This document shows, piece after piece, positions 42,762 through 51,025 of a DNA stretch of 64,000 bases. The stretch comes from AWTP1-13 sp963775835. Its GTDB lineage: Bacteria; Pseudomonadota; Alphaproteobacteria; Rhizobiales; Hyphomicrobiaceae. The notes beneath the pieces were generated by a model, which saw only the letters and a list, made by a program, of their open reading frames with translations, ran no database searches and was not told the origin of the DNA. Position numbers and translations under genes: made by a program. The first letter of the stretch is position 1, and each line of letters starts with the position of its first letter. The stretch covers positions 62,001 to 126,000 of the forward strand of contig CAVZKV010000012.1 in NCBI GenBank assembly GCA_963775835.1. The letters run 5' to 3'.

Positions 42762-43667
42762 TCAGGCGCGGCCCGGGCCCGTGGCGCCGACGGCGATGCC
42801 GCCGATCAGCAGCACGAGCGCCAGCACGAGCGGAAAGGTTGGCGCTTCACCCAGCAGCAGCAGCGCGACGGCGACACTGACGGCGGGCGTAGCGAGCAGA
42901 CCGAGCGAGGTCGTCGATGCCGGCAGTTCGGAGGAGCTGACCGCCGCCGCCCAGTAGGCGAGCGCCGTGCCGGGAATGCCGGCAAACAACAACAGCGCGA
43001 CCGAACGCCCATTCCAGCTGACGACCGGCGGTCCTTCGATGCTCACCGCCGCCAGCGTCAGCAGCACCGCGGCCAGCAACGCCTGCCAGGGTGCGAGCTG
43101 GAGAGGCGTCGAGCGCCAGGCGTGGCCGCGGTTGTGGACGATGCTCGCCGCCCACAGCATCGCCGCCAGCAGCAGGAGCGCGTTGCCGGCGACGGCACCG
43201 CGATCGCCCCAATCGAAGGTAACGGGATTGAAGATGGCCACGAGCCCCAAGATGCCGAGCCCCAAGCCAAGGATCCGGCGCCTCGACAGTGTCTCGCCAA
43301 GGCAGAGCGCCGCGCCGATCGGAGCCCATAGGACGCTCGTATAGGCCAGTACGGCCGAACGCCCCGCGGGCACCCATTGCAGGGCCAGTTGCGACAGAAT
43401 GGTGAACGCCACCATGTGCATTACCACCATGCTGACCAGCACCGGCAAATCCTGGCGCTTGGGCAGAGCCAGTCCCGTGGCAAGCAGCGAAATGGCAAAC
43501 AGCGTCAGCATGGAAATGTAGGTGCGCAGCGCCACCGACCAGATCGGGGGCATGTAGGCCAGCAAGGCCTTGTTGACGGGCCACATGGTGCCCCAGGCCA
43601 GCACGACGACCATCAGCAGGACGAGGGCGCGCGTGTTGCGCTTGCTCTCAAAGGCCGCCTGGCTCAT
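42762..43667 (-). CDS. EamA/DMT family transporter
   Basis: 301 residues with ten membrane helices in two EamA repeats: AWGTMWPVNKALLAYMPPIW near the start, ALQWVPAGRSAVLAYTSVLWAPIGAALCLGETLSRRRILGLGLGILG in the first, and ELPASTTSLGLLATPAVSVAVALLLLGEAPT in the second. A drug/metabolite transporter of unknown substrate. Convergent with the DHA2 exporter. An upstream GTG at 43694 would add nine residues. Confidence 0.88.
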   Translation of the reverse strand: MSQAAFESKRNTRALVLLMVVVLAWGTMWPVNKALLAYMPPIWSVALRTYISMLTLFAISLLATGLALPKRQDLPVLVSMVVMHMVAFTILSQLALQWVPAGRSAVLAYTSVLWAPIGAALCLGETLSRRRILGLGLGILGLVAIFNPVTFDWGDRGAVAGNALLLLAAMLWAASIVHNRGHAWRSTPLQLAPWQALLAAVLLTLAAVSIEGPPVVSWNGRSVALLLFAGIPGTALAYWAAAVSSSELPASTTSLGLLATPAVSVAVALLLLGEAPTFPLVLALVLLIGGIAVGATGPGRA

Positions 43668-44157
43668 CGGACGCGTTCCACCCAAGACCCGCACGCCCCG
43701 CGCACGGCCCGTGGCCGTGCCGCTCCCCCCGTAGCCTCCCTAGCACTCTAGGCCACCCCCTTGTCGGCAGCATGTGTGGGCCTCATGCCGTCGCCTCGTC
43801 ACCTGCATGCCCCGCACCGATCGGCGACTGTGGTCCCCCGCTCTGATGGACGGTGGCTCGGGTCAGGTCAAGGCACCGGCCGGGCGATTCCCGCGGCTGC
43901 GGTCGCCCGGGCGCCGGCCGCGGCCGGGCGAGGGCTGCCGCCTGGGGCCTGGCGGCGCCGGTGAGTGGGCGCGGCAAAAAGACGTGCAGGGGCCATGGGC
44001 TGGTCCAGCCCTTGTACTAGCCTCGGCGCCTTGCTGTTATCATGCCCGTTCGTTTCACGCCCTGTCACAAGCCTGTCAGTCCGTCGCATTTGCTCTTTCG
44101 CAACCGGCAAGCGCACTTTATCTCAGGCAGGAATGGGCAAAACCGAGACCTCTCTTC
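43668..44157. other. Gene-free 490-bp stretch upstream of msrP
   Basis: The msrP frame is open upstream to 43774 but without family residues or a signal. The left part is very GC-rich (43870-43970). A weak sigma-70-like pair, TTGTAC and TGTTAT, 17 bases apart, lies at 44012-44040 and could be the msrPQ promoter. No gene seen. Confidence 0.4.
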
Positions 44158-45105
44158 ATGCTGATCAAACCCGCTGCCGATATTCTCGCCTCCGAAATTA
44201 CGCCGCGCTCGGCCTATGTGCGCCGCCGCGAGTTCCTCGCCGGCGCTGCGGCGCTGGGACTTGGCAGCCTCCTGCCGCCCGCGGCGCGGGCGGCGCCGCT
44301 ACAGGCGGACAAAAGCCCGCTCTCGAGCGCCGGCGAGCCACAAACCCCTCTCAAGGACATCATCAGCTACAACAACTTTTATGAATTCGGCGTCGACAAG
44401 GACGACCCGGTCAAGAATGCACATACGCTGAAGACCAAGCCCTGGACGGTGAAGGTGGACGGCCTGGTCAAAAAGCCAGCCGAGTACGAACTCGACGATC
44501 TCATCAAGGACATCGCCCTGGAGGAGCGCATCTATCGCATGCGCTGCGTGGAAGGCTGGTCGATGGTGATCCCCTGGGTCGGCGTGCCGTTGGCGAGCGT
44601 CCTCAAGCGCCTCGAGCCGCAAGGTAGCGCCAAGTACGTCGCCTTCGATACGCTGGTGCGTCCGTCGGAGATGCCGGGCCAGCGCGGTGTGTTCCAGCCG
44701 CTGCCGTGGCCGTACGTCGACGGCCTTCGCCTCGACGAGGCCATGCATCCGCTCACCATTCTCGCCGTCGGCCTCTACGGGGAGACGCTGGCCAACCAGA
44801 ATGGCGCGCCGATCCGGCTGGTCGTGCCGTGGAAGTACGGCTTCAAGGGCGTCAAGTCGATCGTTAAAATCAGCCTCACCGAGAAGCAGCCCCCCTGCAC
44901 CTGGAACCTGCAGAACCCGCGCGAGTACGGCTTTTATTCCAACGTCAATCCCCAGGTCGACCACCCGCGCTGGAGCCAAGCCACCGAGCGCCGCATCGGC
45001 GAGAGCGGATTGTTCGTGAAGCGACGGCCGACCCTGATGTTCAACGGCTACGGCGAGCAGGTGGCAAGCCTCTATGCCGGGCTCGACCTCAAGGCCAACT
45101 ACTAG
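44158..45105 (+). CDS. msrP: Protein-methionine-sulfoxide reductase catalytic subunit MsrP
   Basis: 315 residues. VRRREFLAG at 21-29 starts a Tat signal. The molybdopterin domain has NNFYEFGVDKDDP, RMRCVEGWSMVIPWVGVPL with Mo ligand C130, PYVDGLRLDEAMHPLTILAVGLYG, and LVVPWKYGFKGVKSIVKI. MsrP repairs oxidised methionine in periplasmic proteins with electrons from MsrQ. The msrQ start is one base after the stop. Confidence 0.95.
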   Translation: MLIKPAADILASEITPRSAYVRRREFLAGAAALGLGSLLPPAARAAPLQADKSPLSSAGEPQTPLKDIISYNNFYEFGVDKDDPVKNAHTLKTKPWTVKVDGLVKKPAEYELDDLIKDIALEERIYRMRCVEGWSMVIPWVGVPLASVLKRLEPQGSAKYVAFDTLVRPSEMPGQRGVFQPLPWPYVDGLRLDEAMHPLTILAVGLYGETLANQNGAPIRLVVPWKYGFKGVKSIVKISLTEKQPPCTWNLQNPREYGFYSNVNPQVDHPRWSQATERRIGESGLFVKRRPTLMFNGYGEQVASLYAGLDLKANY

Positions 45106-45106
45106 C

Positions 45107-45796
45107 ATGCCCCGGGCAGCGTCCAGGGCGCGGTCGGCGCTGAGCCGGGGCCTGTTTGGGCGCGATCCGATTCGGCGCAGCATCTACCTCATCGGCATGC
45201 TGCCCGCCGTCTGGACGTTCTACCTGGGCCTCATCGATCAACTGGGCGCCGATCCGCAGAAGACCCTGGAACGAACGCTCGGGCTGTGGGCCCTTCGTTT
45301 CCTGATCCTGACGCTTGCCATCACCCCGCTGCGGCGTCTTGGCCTTGCCAACTGGGTACGCTATCGCCGTGCCATCGGCCTCCTCGCCTTCTACTATGCG
45401 GCGCTGCACGTCACGGTCTACACCGTGCTCGATCAGGGCCTCGATCTCGGCGCTATCTGGTCCGACATCGTCAAGCGCCCCTATATCACCGTCGGCATGC
45501 TGGCCTTCACGATCCTGCTGCCGCTCGCCGTCACCTCGAATGCACCGATGATCCGTCGGCTGGGCGGGGGCGCTTGGCAGCGGCTGCATCGGCTGGTCTA
45601 TCTCGCCGCGGCCGCCGCGGTCTTGCATTTCACTATGCTCGTGAAGTCCTGGTCGCCCGAACTCATCCTCTATGCCGTCTTGATCGCCGGCCTGCTGGCG
45701 TTCCGGCTGATTGGGCGCCGACCGCGGACGGGCGAGGCCCGGCGCCCGGCGCCGTCCCCGGCTGGCAAGCGCCCGCTCGAGGTCGGCCCGCGCTGA
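45107..45796 (+). CDS. msrQ: Protein-methionine-sulfoxide reductase heme-binding subunit MsrQ
   Basis: 229 residues, six membrane helices. ALRFLILTLAITPLRRL, RRAIGLLAFYYAALHVTVYTVLDQG, KRPYITVGMLAFTILLPLAVTSN and GGGAWQRLHRLVYLAAAAAVLHFTML carry the His heme ligands of the YedZ family. Passes electrons from the quinone pool or a flavoprotein to MsrP. The Arg/Pro-rich tail is loose. Confidence 0.94.
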   Translation: MPRAASRARSALSRGLFGRDPIRRSIYLIGMLPAVWTFYLGLIDQLGADPQKTLERTLGLWALRFLILTLAITPLRRLGLANWVRYRRAIGLLAFYYAALHVTVYTVLDQGLDLGAIWSDIVKRPYITVGMLAFTILLPLAVTSNAPMIRRLGGGAWQRLHRLVYLAAAAAVLHFTMLVKSWSPELILYAVLIAGLLAFRLIGRRPRTGEARRPAPSPAGKRPLEVGPR

Positions 45797-45821
45797 TGGC
45801 GCCACGGCCGCCGCCGCCTCG

Positions 45822-45906
45822 GGGCTTGGGCCTCGGGTTTAGGCCTCGGGTTTGGGCCTGGGGTTCTGGGCCTGGGGTTTGGGCCTGGGTTTGGGCTTGG
45901 GCTTGG
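45822..45906 (+). repeat. Degenerate 13-15-bp tandem repeats
   Basis: About six units of roughly GGCCTGGGGTTTGG (GGCCTCGGGTTTA, GGCCTCGGGTTTG, GGCCTGGGGTTCT, GGCCTGGGGTTTG, GGCCTGGGTTTG, GGCTTGGGCTTGG) between msrQ and the terminator. No coding frame seems to use it. Confidence 0.65.
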
Positions 45907-46008
45907 CGGCGAACCCAGAGGCAGCCAAACAAGGCTTCGGCGCGCGCGCCCCAAGAGCTTCCTAGCGCCCGTTCGATCCGCCCTCGCGGGGCTGAGCGAC
46001 ACAAACTC

Positions 46009-46045
46009 AAAAAAGCCGCGCGCTCCCCAATGAGGGCGCGCGGCC
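46009..46045 (-). terminator. Rho-independent terminator of the small membrane-protein gene
   Basis: On the minus strand a perfect 9-bp stem (GCCGCGCGC/GCGCGCGGC, 12-base loop) followed by six T, 13 bases after the stop of the membrane-protein gene. Confidence 0.8.
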
Positions 46046-46057
46046 TTGCGCGGGCCG

Positions 46058-46456
46058 CTAGGTGGCCTGGGCGGCGGGCCGCCGCAGGCCCACGTATTGC
46101 AGCTCGCCCAGCAACGCCACGATGATGGCCTGCGCCGCCACGAAGGCGATGCCTAGCCCGGTTGGCGCCAACTGGCCGCTCAGCAACACCGCAAAACTGG
46201 CGAGCGCCCAGAGCGCGTTTGAGGCGATGATGACCCAAACCGCGGCCGGTTCGATGCGCGCACGCGTTGCCACGAACACAACGAAGGCAACGTACGGCAC
46301 CAGCACGAGCCCGGCCCCGCGCAGCAGGGCAACGGGGAGGCCGAGCAAACCGTCGATGCGACCGGCGGCGGCAATCACCAGCAAGGCGGTGGCCCCGCTG
46401 GCGACGGCGTCGAGAACCAGGGCACGGCGCAGAAAAGTGGATGCTTGGGCTGACAT
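46058..46456 (-). CDS. Hypothetical four-helix membrane protein
   Basis: 132 residues with four hydrophobic helices (about 14-32, 42-62, 72-92, 98-118) and short polar loops: MSAQASTFLRRALVLDAVASG, then LLRGAGLVLVPYVAFVVFVATR and VWVIIASNALWALASFAVLL. I do not recognise a named family. It is divergent from the DUF3303 gene and the shared promoter region holds a palindrome repeated near the XRE regulator gene, so both genes probably belong to that regulon. Confidence 0.65.
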   Translation of the reverse strand: MSAQASTFLRRALVLDAVASGATALLVIAAAGRIDGLLGLPVALLRGAGLVLVPYVAFVVFVATRARIEPAAVWVIIASNALWALASFAVLLSGQLAPTGLGIAFVAAQAIIVALLGELQYVGLRRPAAQAT

Positions 46457-46509
46457 GGCGAACTCCTTTGCTCGAGTATGTGCGCGTATGATCGAGCGCA
46501 GGGGAGGCG

Positions 46510-46531
46510 AAGTCGATTACCTCACAGGTAA
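46510..46531. promoter_or_regulatory. Putative XRE/MmyB operator, site 1
   Basis: Contains the perfect palindrome TTACCT CAC AGGTAA (46517-46531) after AAGTCGA. 19 of 22 bases are identical to the site next to the XRE regulator gene at 49412-49433. It lies 28 bases before the DUF3303 start and 54 bases before the divergent membrane-protein gene. Confidence 0.6.
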
Positions 46532-46558
46532 GCGGCGCTGACTTTTTGGAGGGGTGGC

Positions 46559-46831
46559 ATGCTGTTCATGGTCATCGAGACGTTTCGCAATCAGGATGCC
46601 AAAGCCGTCTACCGGCGCCTGCGCGACAAGGGCCGCGCGCTGCCCGACGGCCTGGTTTTTATCAGCAGCCATGTCAGCGCCGATCTCGGGCGCTGCTTTC
46701 AGCTCATGCAAGCCAGCGACGCCACCCTCCTGCAGCGTTGGGTCGCCGAATGGTCGGACCTCGTTGAGTTCGAGATCGTGCCGGTGGTCGCAGGCAGCGA
46801 CACCGCCACGGCGCTCGCGGCCTCGCTTTGA
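46559..46831 (+). CDS. DUF3303 family protein
   Basis: 90 residues from ATG after GGAGGGG. MLFMVIETFRNQDAKAVYRRLRDKGRALPDGLVFISSHVSADLGRCFQLMQASDATLLQRWVAEWSDLVEFEIVPVV follows the DUF3303 pattern, a ferredoxin-like alpha-beta fold of unknown function, with FQLMQ..D..LL..W at the centre. A likely target of the XRE regulator through the palindrome in front of it. Confidence 0.83.
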   Translation: MLFMVIETFRNQDAKAVYRRLRDKGRALPDGLVFISSHVSADLGRCFQLMQASDATLLQRWVAEWSDLVEFEIVPVVAGSDTATALAASL

Positions 46832-46860
46832 ACGGCAGCCGCGAGGAACCGCAGATTGGG

Positions 46861-47655
46861 CTAGCGTGCGCGCAACGGTGCAAAGTTCAAGTGCATGCCG
46901 GCGTCGACCATCAGCGTCTCGCCGGTGATGTGGTGGGCGGCATCGGAGATCAAGAACATCGCCGGACCAATGATGTCCTCGGGTGCGCCGGCACGCTTGA
47001 GCGGCGCAGTCCTGGCGACCCGCTCGCGCAGCTCGTTGGCCTTTTCTTCGCCGATCCCTTGCCGGAACCAGCGCGTGTCGATGAAGCCCGGACAGATGGC
47101 GTTGACGCGGATCTTGGGCGCCAGCGCTCGGGCCAAAGATAGGGTCATGGTGTTGAGCGCCCCCTTGGATGCCGCGTAGGCCACCGAGGAGCCGCCACCG
47201 GCAACGCCGGCAATCGAAGAGGTCATCAACACGTTGGCACTGCTGGAGGCCTCGAGCAGGCTGCGACAAGCGCGAACCATTTGGAATGGGCCTACCGTAT
47301 TGACGGCAAAAATGCGCAGAAAGTCTTCCTTGGACAGCCCATCCAGGTCCGCGTGGTTGGGCACGTGCTTGCTGGTGCCGGCATTGTTGACCAGCGCGTC
47401 GAGCTTGCCGTAGCGCTGAGCCACCTCGGCGATCTTGCGGCAGTCGGCATCCTCGGCAACGTCGCCCTGCGCCAGCACGGCAGCGGCACCGGCCTTGCGC
47501 ACGGCGGCCGCGGTCTCTTCGGCTTCCGTGAGGCTGCGCGTGCAGTTGAGGATCACGGCCTTGGCGCCACGCTCGGCCACGCCAATGGCGATGGCGGCGC
47601 CCAGGCCCGTGGCCGAACCGGTGATCAGGATGACCTTGCCGTCGAACTCTGCCAT
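46861..47655 (-). CDS. SDR family oxidoreductase (a)
   Basis: 264 residues, a classical short-chain dehydrogenase: ITGSATGLG (NAD(P) binding), NNAG (90-93), a Ser at 146-147 and YAASK with Y160 and K164. PGFIDTRWF and HHITGETLMVDAGMHLNFAPL complete the family. Cofactor preference is not clear. Last gene of a probable four-gene minus-strand operon that starts with DUF1330. Confidence 0.92.
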   Translation of the reverse strand: MAEFDGKVILITGSATGLGAAIAIGVAERGAKAVILNCTRSLTEAEETAAAVRKAGAAAVLAQGDVAEDADCRKIAEVAQRYGKLDALVNNAGTSKHVPNHADLDGLSKEDFLRIFAVNTVGPFQMVRACRSLLEASSSANVLMTSSIAGVAGGGSSVAYAASKGALNTMTLSLARALAPKIRVNAICPGFIDTRWFRQGIGEEKANELRERVARTAPLKRAGAPEDIIGPAMFLISDAAHHITGETLMVDAGMHLNFAPLRAR

Positions 47656-47705
47656 GCTAGCCCCTTGTGTTTCGCTGCGGCGGCCACAACGGCCGCGCCC
47701 TCTTC

Positions 47706-48122
47706 TCACGACCCCTTGCCGAGCAGGCGTCGCGCATCGGCCAATATTTTGGCGTGATCGAAGGCCAGGGGCAATCGGGACCAGTGCTCGACCCACTCGG
47801 CCGCCGCCGCATCGTCCCCCGCCGTCGCCCTGGCGCGCACCACGCGCGCCAGGAAAGCGACGGAGCAGGTGTGGCCACGCGGGTCGCGCCGGGGATCGGA
47901 ATAGACACCGATCAGGCGCAGGCGGCCGGCGCGCACGCCGGTCTCCTCGCGCAGCTCGCGCCGGCAAGCTTGCTCCACGCTCTCCCCGATCTCCACAAAT
48001 CCACCGGGCAGGGCCTGCATGCCCTTGAACGGTGGCTGCCCCCGCCGCACGAGCAGCACCCGGCCGCTGGCGTCGATAACGACGCAGTCGACGCTGAGCA
48101 AAGGCGTGCGCGGCAAGGACAT
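47706..48122 (-). CDS. NUDIX hydrolase (ADP-ribose pyrophosphatase-like)
   Basis: 138 residues. The NUDIX box GFVEIGESVEQACRRELREETGV (41-63) matches GX5EX7REUXEEXGU exactly. VLLVRRGQPPFKGMQALPGG before it and GVYSDPRRDPRGHTCSVAFLARV after it resemble NrtR- or ADP-ribose-type hydrolases. Hydrolyses a nucleoside diphosphate derivative. Encoded 18 bases after the upstream SDR gene. Confidence 0.92.
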   Translation of the reverse strand: MSLPRTPLLSVDCVVIDASGRVLLVRRGQPPFKGMQALPGGFVEIGESVEQACRRELREETGVRAGRLRLIGVYSDPRRDPRGHTCSVAFLARVVRARATAGDDAAAAEWVEHWSRLPLAFDHAKILADARRLLGKGS

Positions 48123-48140
48123 CGTGCGGCGCGGTCCCGC

Positions 48141-48974
48141 TCAGAGGCCGAACCTCGCCTTCACCTGCTTCAGGCCCTCGTGGTGCGGGGTGAACATGGC
48201 CCCGCCGATCAGGCCGCCGTCAACCACGATGTCGGTGGCGTTGATAAACGTCGATCGATCCGATGCCAGCCACACAACGCACTGGGCGATGTCGTCGGGC
48301 ACGCCGGCGCGGGGAATGGGTTGCACCTTGGCGTAAACCTCCTTCATGGCATCGGCCAGCGCGTCGGCCCTGCTTGCATCCACACCCAGCGCCTTCGGCA
48401 GGATGCCCGTGGCAATGGCCCCGGGCGAGACCGAATTGACGCGCACGTTGTGCTCGCCCAGCTCCATCGCCACGCATTTGCTGAGATGGTTCACGGCCGC
48501 CTTGGCGGCGCCGTAAACCATGGACGTGGATCGCCCCGTCTGATGTGCCGCAATCGAGCCGTTGTTGATAATGCTGCCCGAGCGCTGCTGCAGCATGATC
48601 GGGGCCACATGCTTCATGCCGAGCATCACCGATCGCACCAGCAGCGCCATGGCCGCATCGAACCCGGCGACGGGCACGCTGGTGATGCTCCCCGTCGGCG
48701 CCGGACCGCCCGCATTATTGAAGAGACAGTCGATGCGGCCAAAAGCCTTGACGGTATGGTCGATCACCCGCTTCCAATCGTCTTCAGAGGTTGCATCGGC
48801 CGCAAGGAACTGCGCCCGCTTGCCGATCCGAGCGGCAACCGCCTCGCCCTCGGCCTTGCGGCGGCCGGTAAAGACGACGTTGGCACCCTCGGCCACGAAC
48901 AGCTCGGCCGTGCGCGCGCCGATGCCACTGGTCGCGCCCGTGATGATTGCGATCTTGCCATCGACCATGCCCAT
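48141..48974 (-). CDS. SDR family oxidoreductase (b)
   Basis: 277 residues. ITGATSGIG, NNAGG (86-90), S140, Y154 and K158 (YGAAK), PGAIATGI and a C-terminal DIVVDGGLIGG: a classical SDR resembling 3-oxoacyl or cyclopentanol/secondary-alcohol dehydrogenases. The ATG has GAAGGAAA upstream. Lies between DUF1330 and NUDIX genes on one strand. Confidence 0.92.
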   Translation of the reverse strand: MGMVDGKIAIITGATSGIGARTAELFVAEGANVVFTGRRKAEGEAVAARIGKRAQFLAADATSEDDWKRVIDHTVKAFGRIDCLFNNAGGPAPTGSITSVPVAGFDAAMALLVRSVMLGMKHVAPIMLQQRSGSIINNGSIAAHQTGRSTSMVYGAAKAAVNHLSKCVAMELGEHNVRVNSVSPGAIATGILPKALGVDASRADALADAMKEVYAKVQPIPRAGVPDDIAQCVVWLASDRSTFINATDIVVDGGLIGGAMFTPHHEGLKQVKARFGL

Positions 48975-49032
48975 GGCGCCGTTTCCTTCCGGTTGCTTCA
49001 GCCGCGGCATAGTAGCGGGATGGGCGCCAACC

Positions 49033-49359
49033 TCAACGCTCCCGTCGCGCCGCACCCGGCAGCAGCAGCATCTTGAAATCGGCGGCGCCAGTCCGCCTCA
49101 GCTTGGCCGCTTGATAGGCGGCGGAGTGATAGAAGGCGCGGGCCCGCTCGAGGCTGTCGAACTCCACCAGGACGATGCGATCGGCAGCAAAGGAGCCTTC
49201 GAGCACTTCGGGCTTGACGCCGGCTACCGGATACCAACCTCCGGCCGCCTGCACGGCAGGCGCCGACAGTGCGGTGTACTGTTTGAAACGCTCAGGGTCG
49301 TGGATCGTCATTTCCACGTAGATATAACCCTTGCCTGATCCTGCTGGCGTATCGGTCAT
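49033..49359 (-). CDS. DUF1330 domain-containing protein
   Basis: 108 residues from ATG after CAGGAGAG. GYIYVEMTIHDPERFKQYTALSAPAVQAAGGWYPVAG...EVLEGSFAADRIVLVEFDSLERARAFYHSAAYQAAKLRR is the DUF1330 signature (dimeric ferredoxin-like fold, role unknown). First gene of the minus-strand operon DUF1330, SDR, NUDIX, SDR, and divergent from the XRE regulator. Confidence 0.88.
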   Translation of the reverse strand: MTDTPAGSGKGYIYVEMTIHDPERFKQYTALSAPAVQAAGGWYPVAGVKPEVLEGSFAADRIVLVEFDSLERARAFYHSAAYQAAKLRRTGAADFKMLLLPGAARRER

Positions 49360-49411
49360 GACGCTCTCCTGTTCTCGTGCGGTGGGGCCATCCTTCGCCG
49401 CCCGCAGGCTC

Positions 49412-49433
49412 AAGTCGATTACGCCGCAGGTAA
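49412..49433. promoter_or_regulatory. Putative XRE/MmyB operator, site 2
   Basis: AAGTCGATTAC GCCG CAGGTAA, containing the inverted repeat ATTAC-N7-GTAAT (49418-49434), in the divergent gap between DUF1330 and the XRE regulator. Almost identical to site 1 at 46510-46531, three kilobases away. Confidence 0.6.
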
Positions 49434-49470
49434 TGGAGCGCCTCTTCGGCATGCGCTATCGTTGGCGGCG

Positions 49471-50274
49471 ATGGACACCGGCAGATCGATCGGCGATCAC
49501 TTGCGCGCCTGGCGCCAGCGCCGCCGTATGAGCCAGCTCGACCTCGCGAGCGAAGCGGAAATCTCAACCCGGCACTTGAGCTTTGTGGAGTCCGGTCGCT
49601 CCCAGCCCAGTCGCGACATGGTTCTGCATCTGGCCGAGCGCCTCGACGTTCCCCTGCGGGATCGCAACGTGCTGCTGGTCTCGGCCGGCTTCGCCCCGAT
49701 TTTCCCTGAACGCCAGCTGGAGGATCCGCAATTGCGCTCGGCCCGGCGCGCCGTCGAACTGGTGCTGAGGGGCCACGAGCCCTATCCAGCCCTCGCCGTC
49801 GACCGCCACTGGCAGCTGGTTGCCGCCAACAGCGCGCTCGAGCGCCTCTTGGGCGGCGCCGCGCCAAGTTTGCTCGTCCCCCCCATCAATGTGCTGCGCC
49901 TCAGCCTGCACCCGGAAGGGCTGGCACCGCGCATCGCCAATTTGGCGCAATGGCGCCAACATCTGCTCGAGCGTCTGCGGCGGCAGGTGGACCTCAGCGC
50001 CGATCCCGTCCTTGCCGATTTGCTGGACGAGCTTCGCCAGTACCCGGCCCCCGCCAGGGGCGGCCGGCCGCCCGACGGCCCAAATGGCGACTTCGGCGGC
50101 GTGGTGATCCCCTTTCGCCTCGTGCACGACAGCGCCGTCCTTTCGTTTTTCAGCACCACCACCGTGTTCGGGACCCCACTCGACATCACGCTTTCCGAGC
50201 TCGCCCTTGAGGCCTTCTTTCCGGCCGACCCGACGACGGCTGAGGCGCTCAACCGCCTCCCCCGCAAGGCTTGA
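49471..50274 (+). CDS. XRE-family transcriptional regulator with MmyB-like ligand-binding domain
   Basis: 267 residues. IGDHLRAWRQRRRMSQLDLASEAEISTRHLSFVESGRSQPSRDMVLHLAERLDVPLRDRN is the helix-turn-helix (about 5-65), followed by VLLVSAGFAPIFPERQLEDP and YPALAVDRHWQLVAANSA, the opening of the MmyB-like PAS-type domain, with HPEGLAPRIANL and TLSELALEAFFPAD later. Such regulators repress neighbouring SDR genes; ligands include fatty acids in structural work. Probably binds the palindromes at 49412 and 46510 and so controls its own gene and the cluster. Confidence 0.9.
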   Translation: MDTGRSIGDHLRAWRQRRRMSQLDLASEAEISTRHLSFVESGRSQPSRDMVLHLAERLDVPLRDRNVLLVSAGFAPIFPERQLEDPQLRSARRAVELVLRGHEPYPALAVDRHWQLVAANSALERLLGGAAPSLLVPPINVLRLSLHPEGLAPRIANLAQWRQHLLERLRRQVDLSADPVLADLLDELRQYPAPARGGRPPDGPNGDFGGVVIPFRLVHDSAVLSFFSTTTVFGTPLDITLSELALEAFFPADPTTAEALNRLPRKA

Positions 50275-50344
50275 AAGGCCGCGCGGCCTTGCAGGGCGCG
50301 CGCCGCGGCCATACATCTGCCGCGGCAACGGCGGAGCAGCCCCC

Positions 50345-50797
50345 ATGCGCGATCGGCTCAGTCAGGAAACCAAGGCAGCACTCAAGGCGCAAGACAGGGT
50401 CCGGCTCGGGGCGCTGCGCCTCATCAGCGCCGCCCTGCAGGAGCGCGAGATCGCCACCCGCACCGACAAGCTCTCCGACCAAGACGTCGCCGCCGTGTTG
50501 CAAAAGATGCTCAAGCAGCGCCGCGACTCCCTTGCCATCTACGAAAAGGCCGGTCGCCAGGACCTGGCCAACCAGGAAGCCAAGGAAATCGAGGTGATCG
50601 AGGAGTTCCTGCCCCAGCAACTGGGCGAGGCGGAGGTGCGCGCGGCGATCGCTGCCGTCATCACGGAAGTCGGCGCGGCCGGCCCCCGGGACATGGGCAA
50701 AGTGATGGCCGCGCTGAAGTCGCGCTATGCCGGCCAGCTGGACTTTGCCAAGGCGAGCGCCCTCGTCAAGGAGCTGTTGGCCGCCGCGGCCCCTTGA
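50345..50797 (+). CDS. GatB/YqeY domain-containing protein
   Basis: 150 residues: MRDRLSQETKAALKAQDRVRLGALRLISAALQEREI, LQKMLKQRRDSLAIYEKAGRQDLANQEAKEIEVIEEFLPQQL and a C-terminal DMGKVMAALKSRYAGQLDFAKASALVKELL. This is the YqeY family, related to the C-terminal domain of the amidotransferase GatB. Its place just before dnaG and rpoD is conserved in alphaproteobacteria. Confidence 0.92.
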   Translation: MRDRLSQETKAALKAQDRVRLGALRLISAALQEREIATRTDKLSDQDVAAVLQKMLKQRRDSLAIYEKAGRQDLANQEAKEIEVIEEFLPQQLGEAEVRAAIAAVITEVGAAGPRDMGKVMAALKSRYAGQLDFAKASALVKELLAAAAP

Positions 50798-51025
50798 GAG
50801 CTGGCGCGGCGGCCGCGGTCACGGCCCGGCAACCCGGTAGCCCGAAAGACCACCCGCAAGCTGCCCATAGCCCTCATCGACCGCACGTTTGGCACCGCCA
50901 AGTCGCTGTGGAAAACGGTGGCCCCCTCGGGACTTTTCCTCGCCCGGCAAGGGCTTTGCGCGCGAATCACGTATGTGGCTCACGTCTGTGACGTGGACGA
51001 TCGCTGCGGCGGCTTGGAACCCTCA

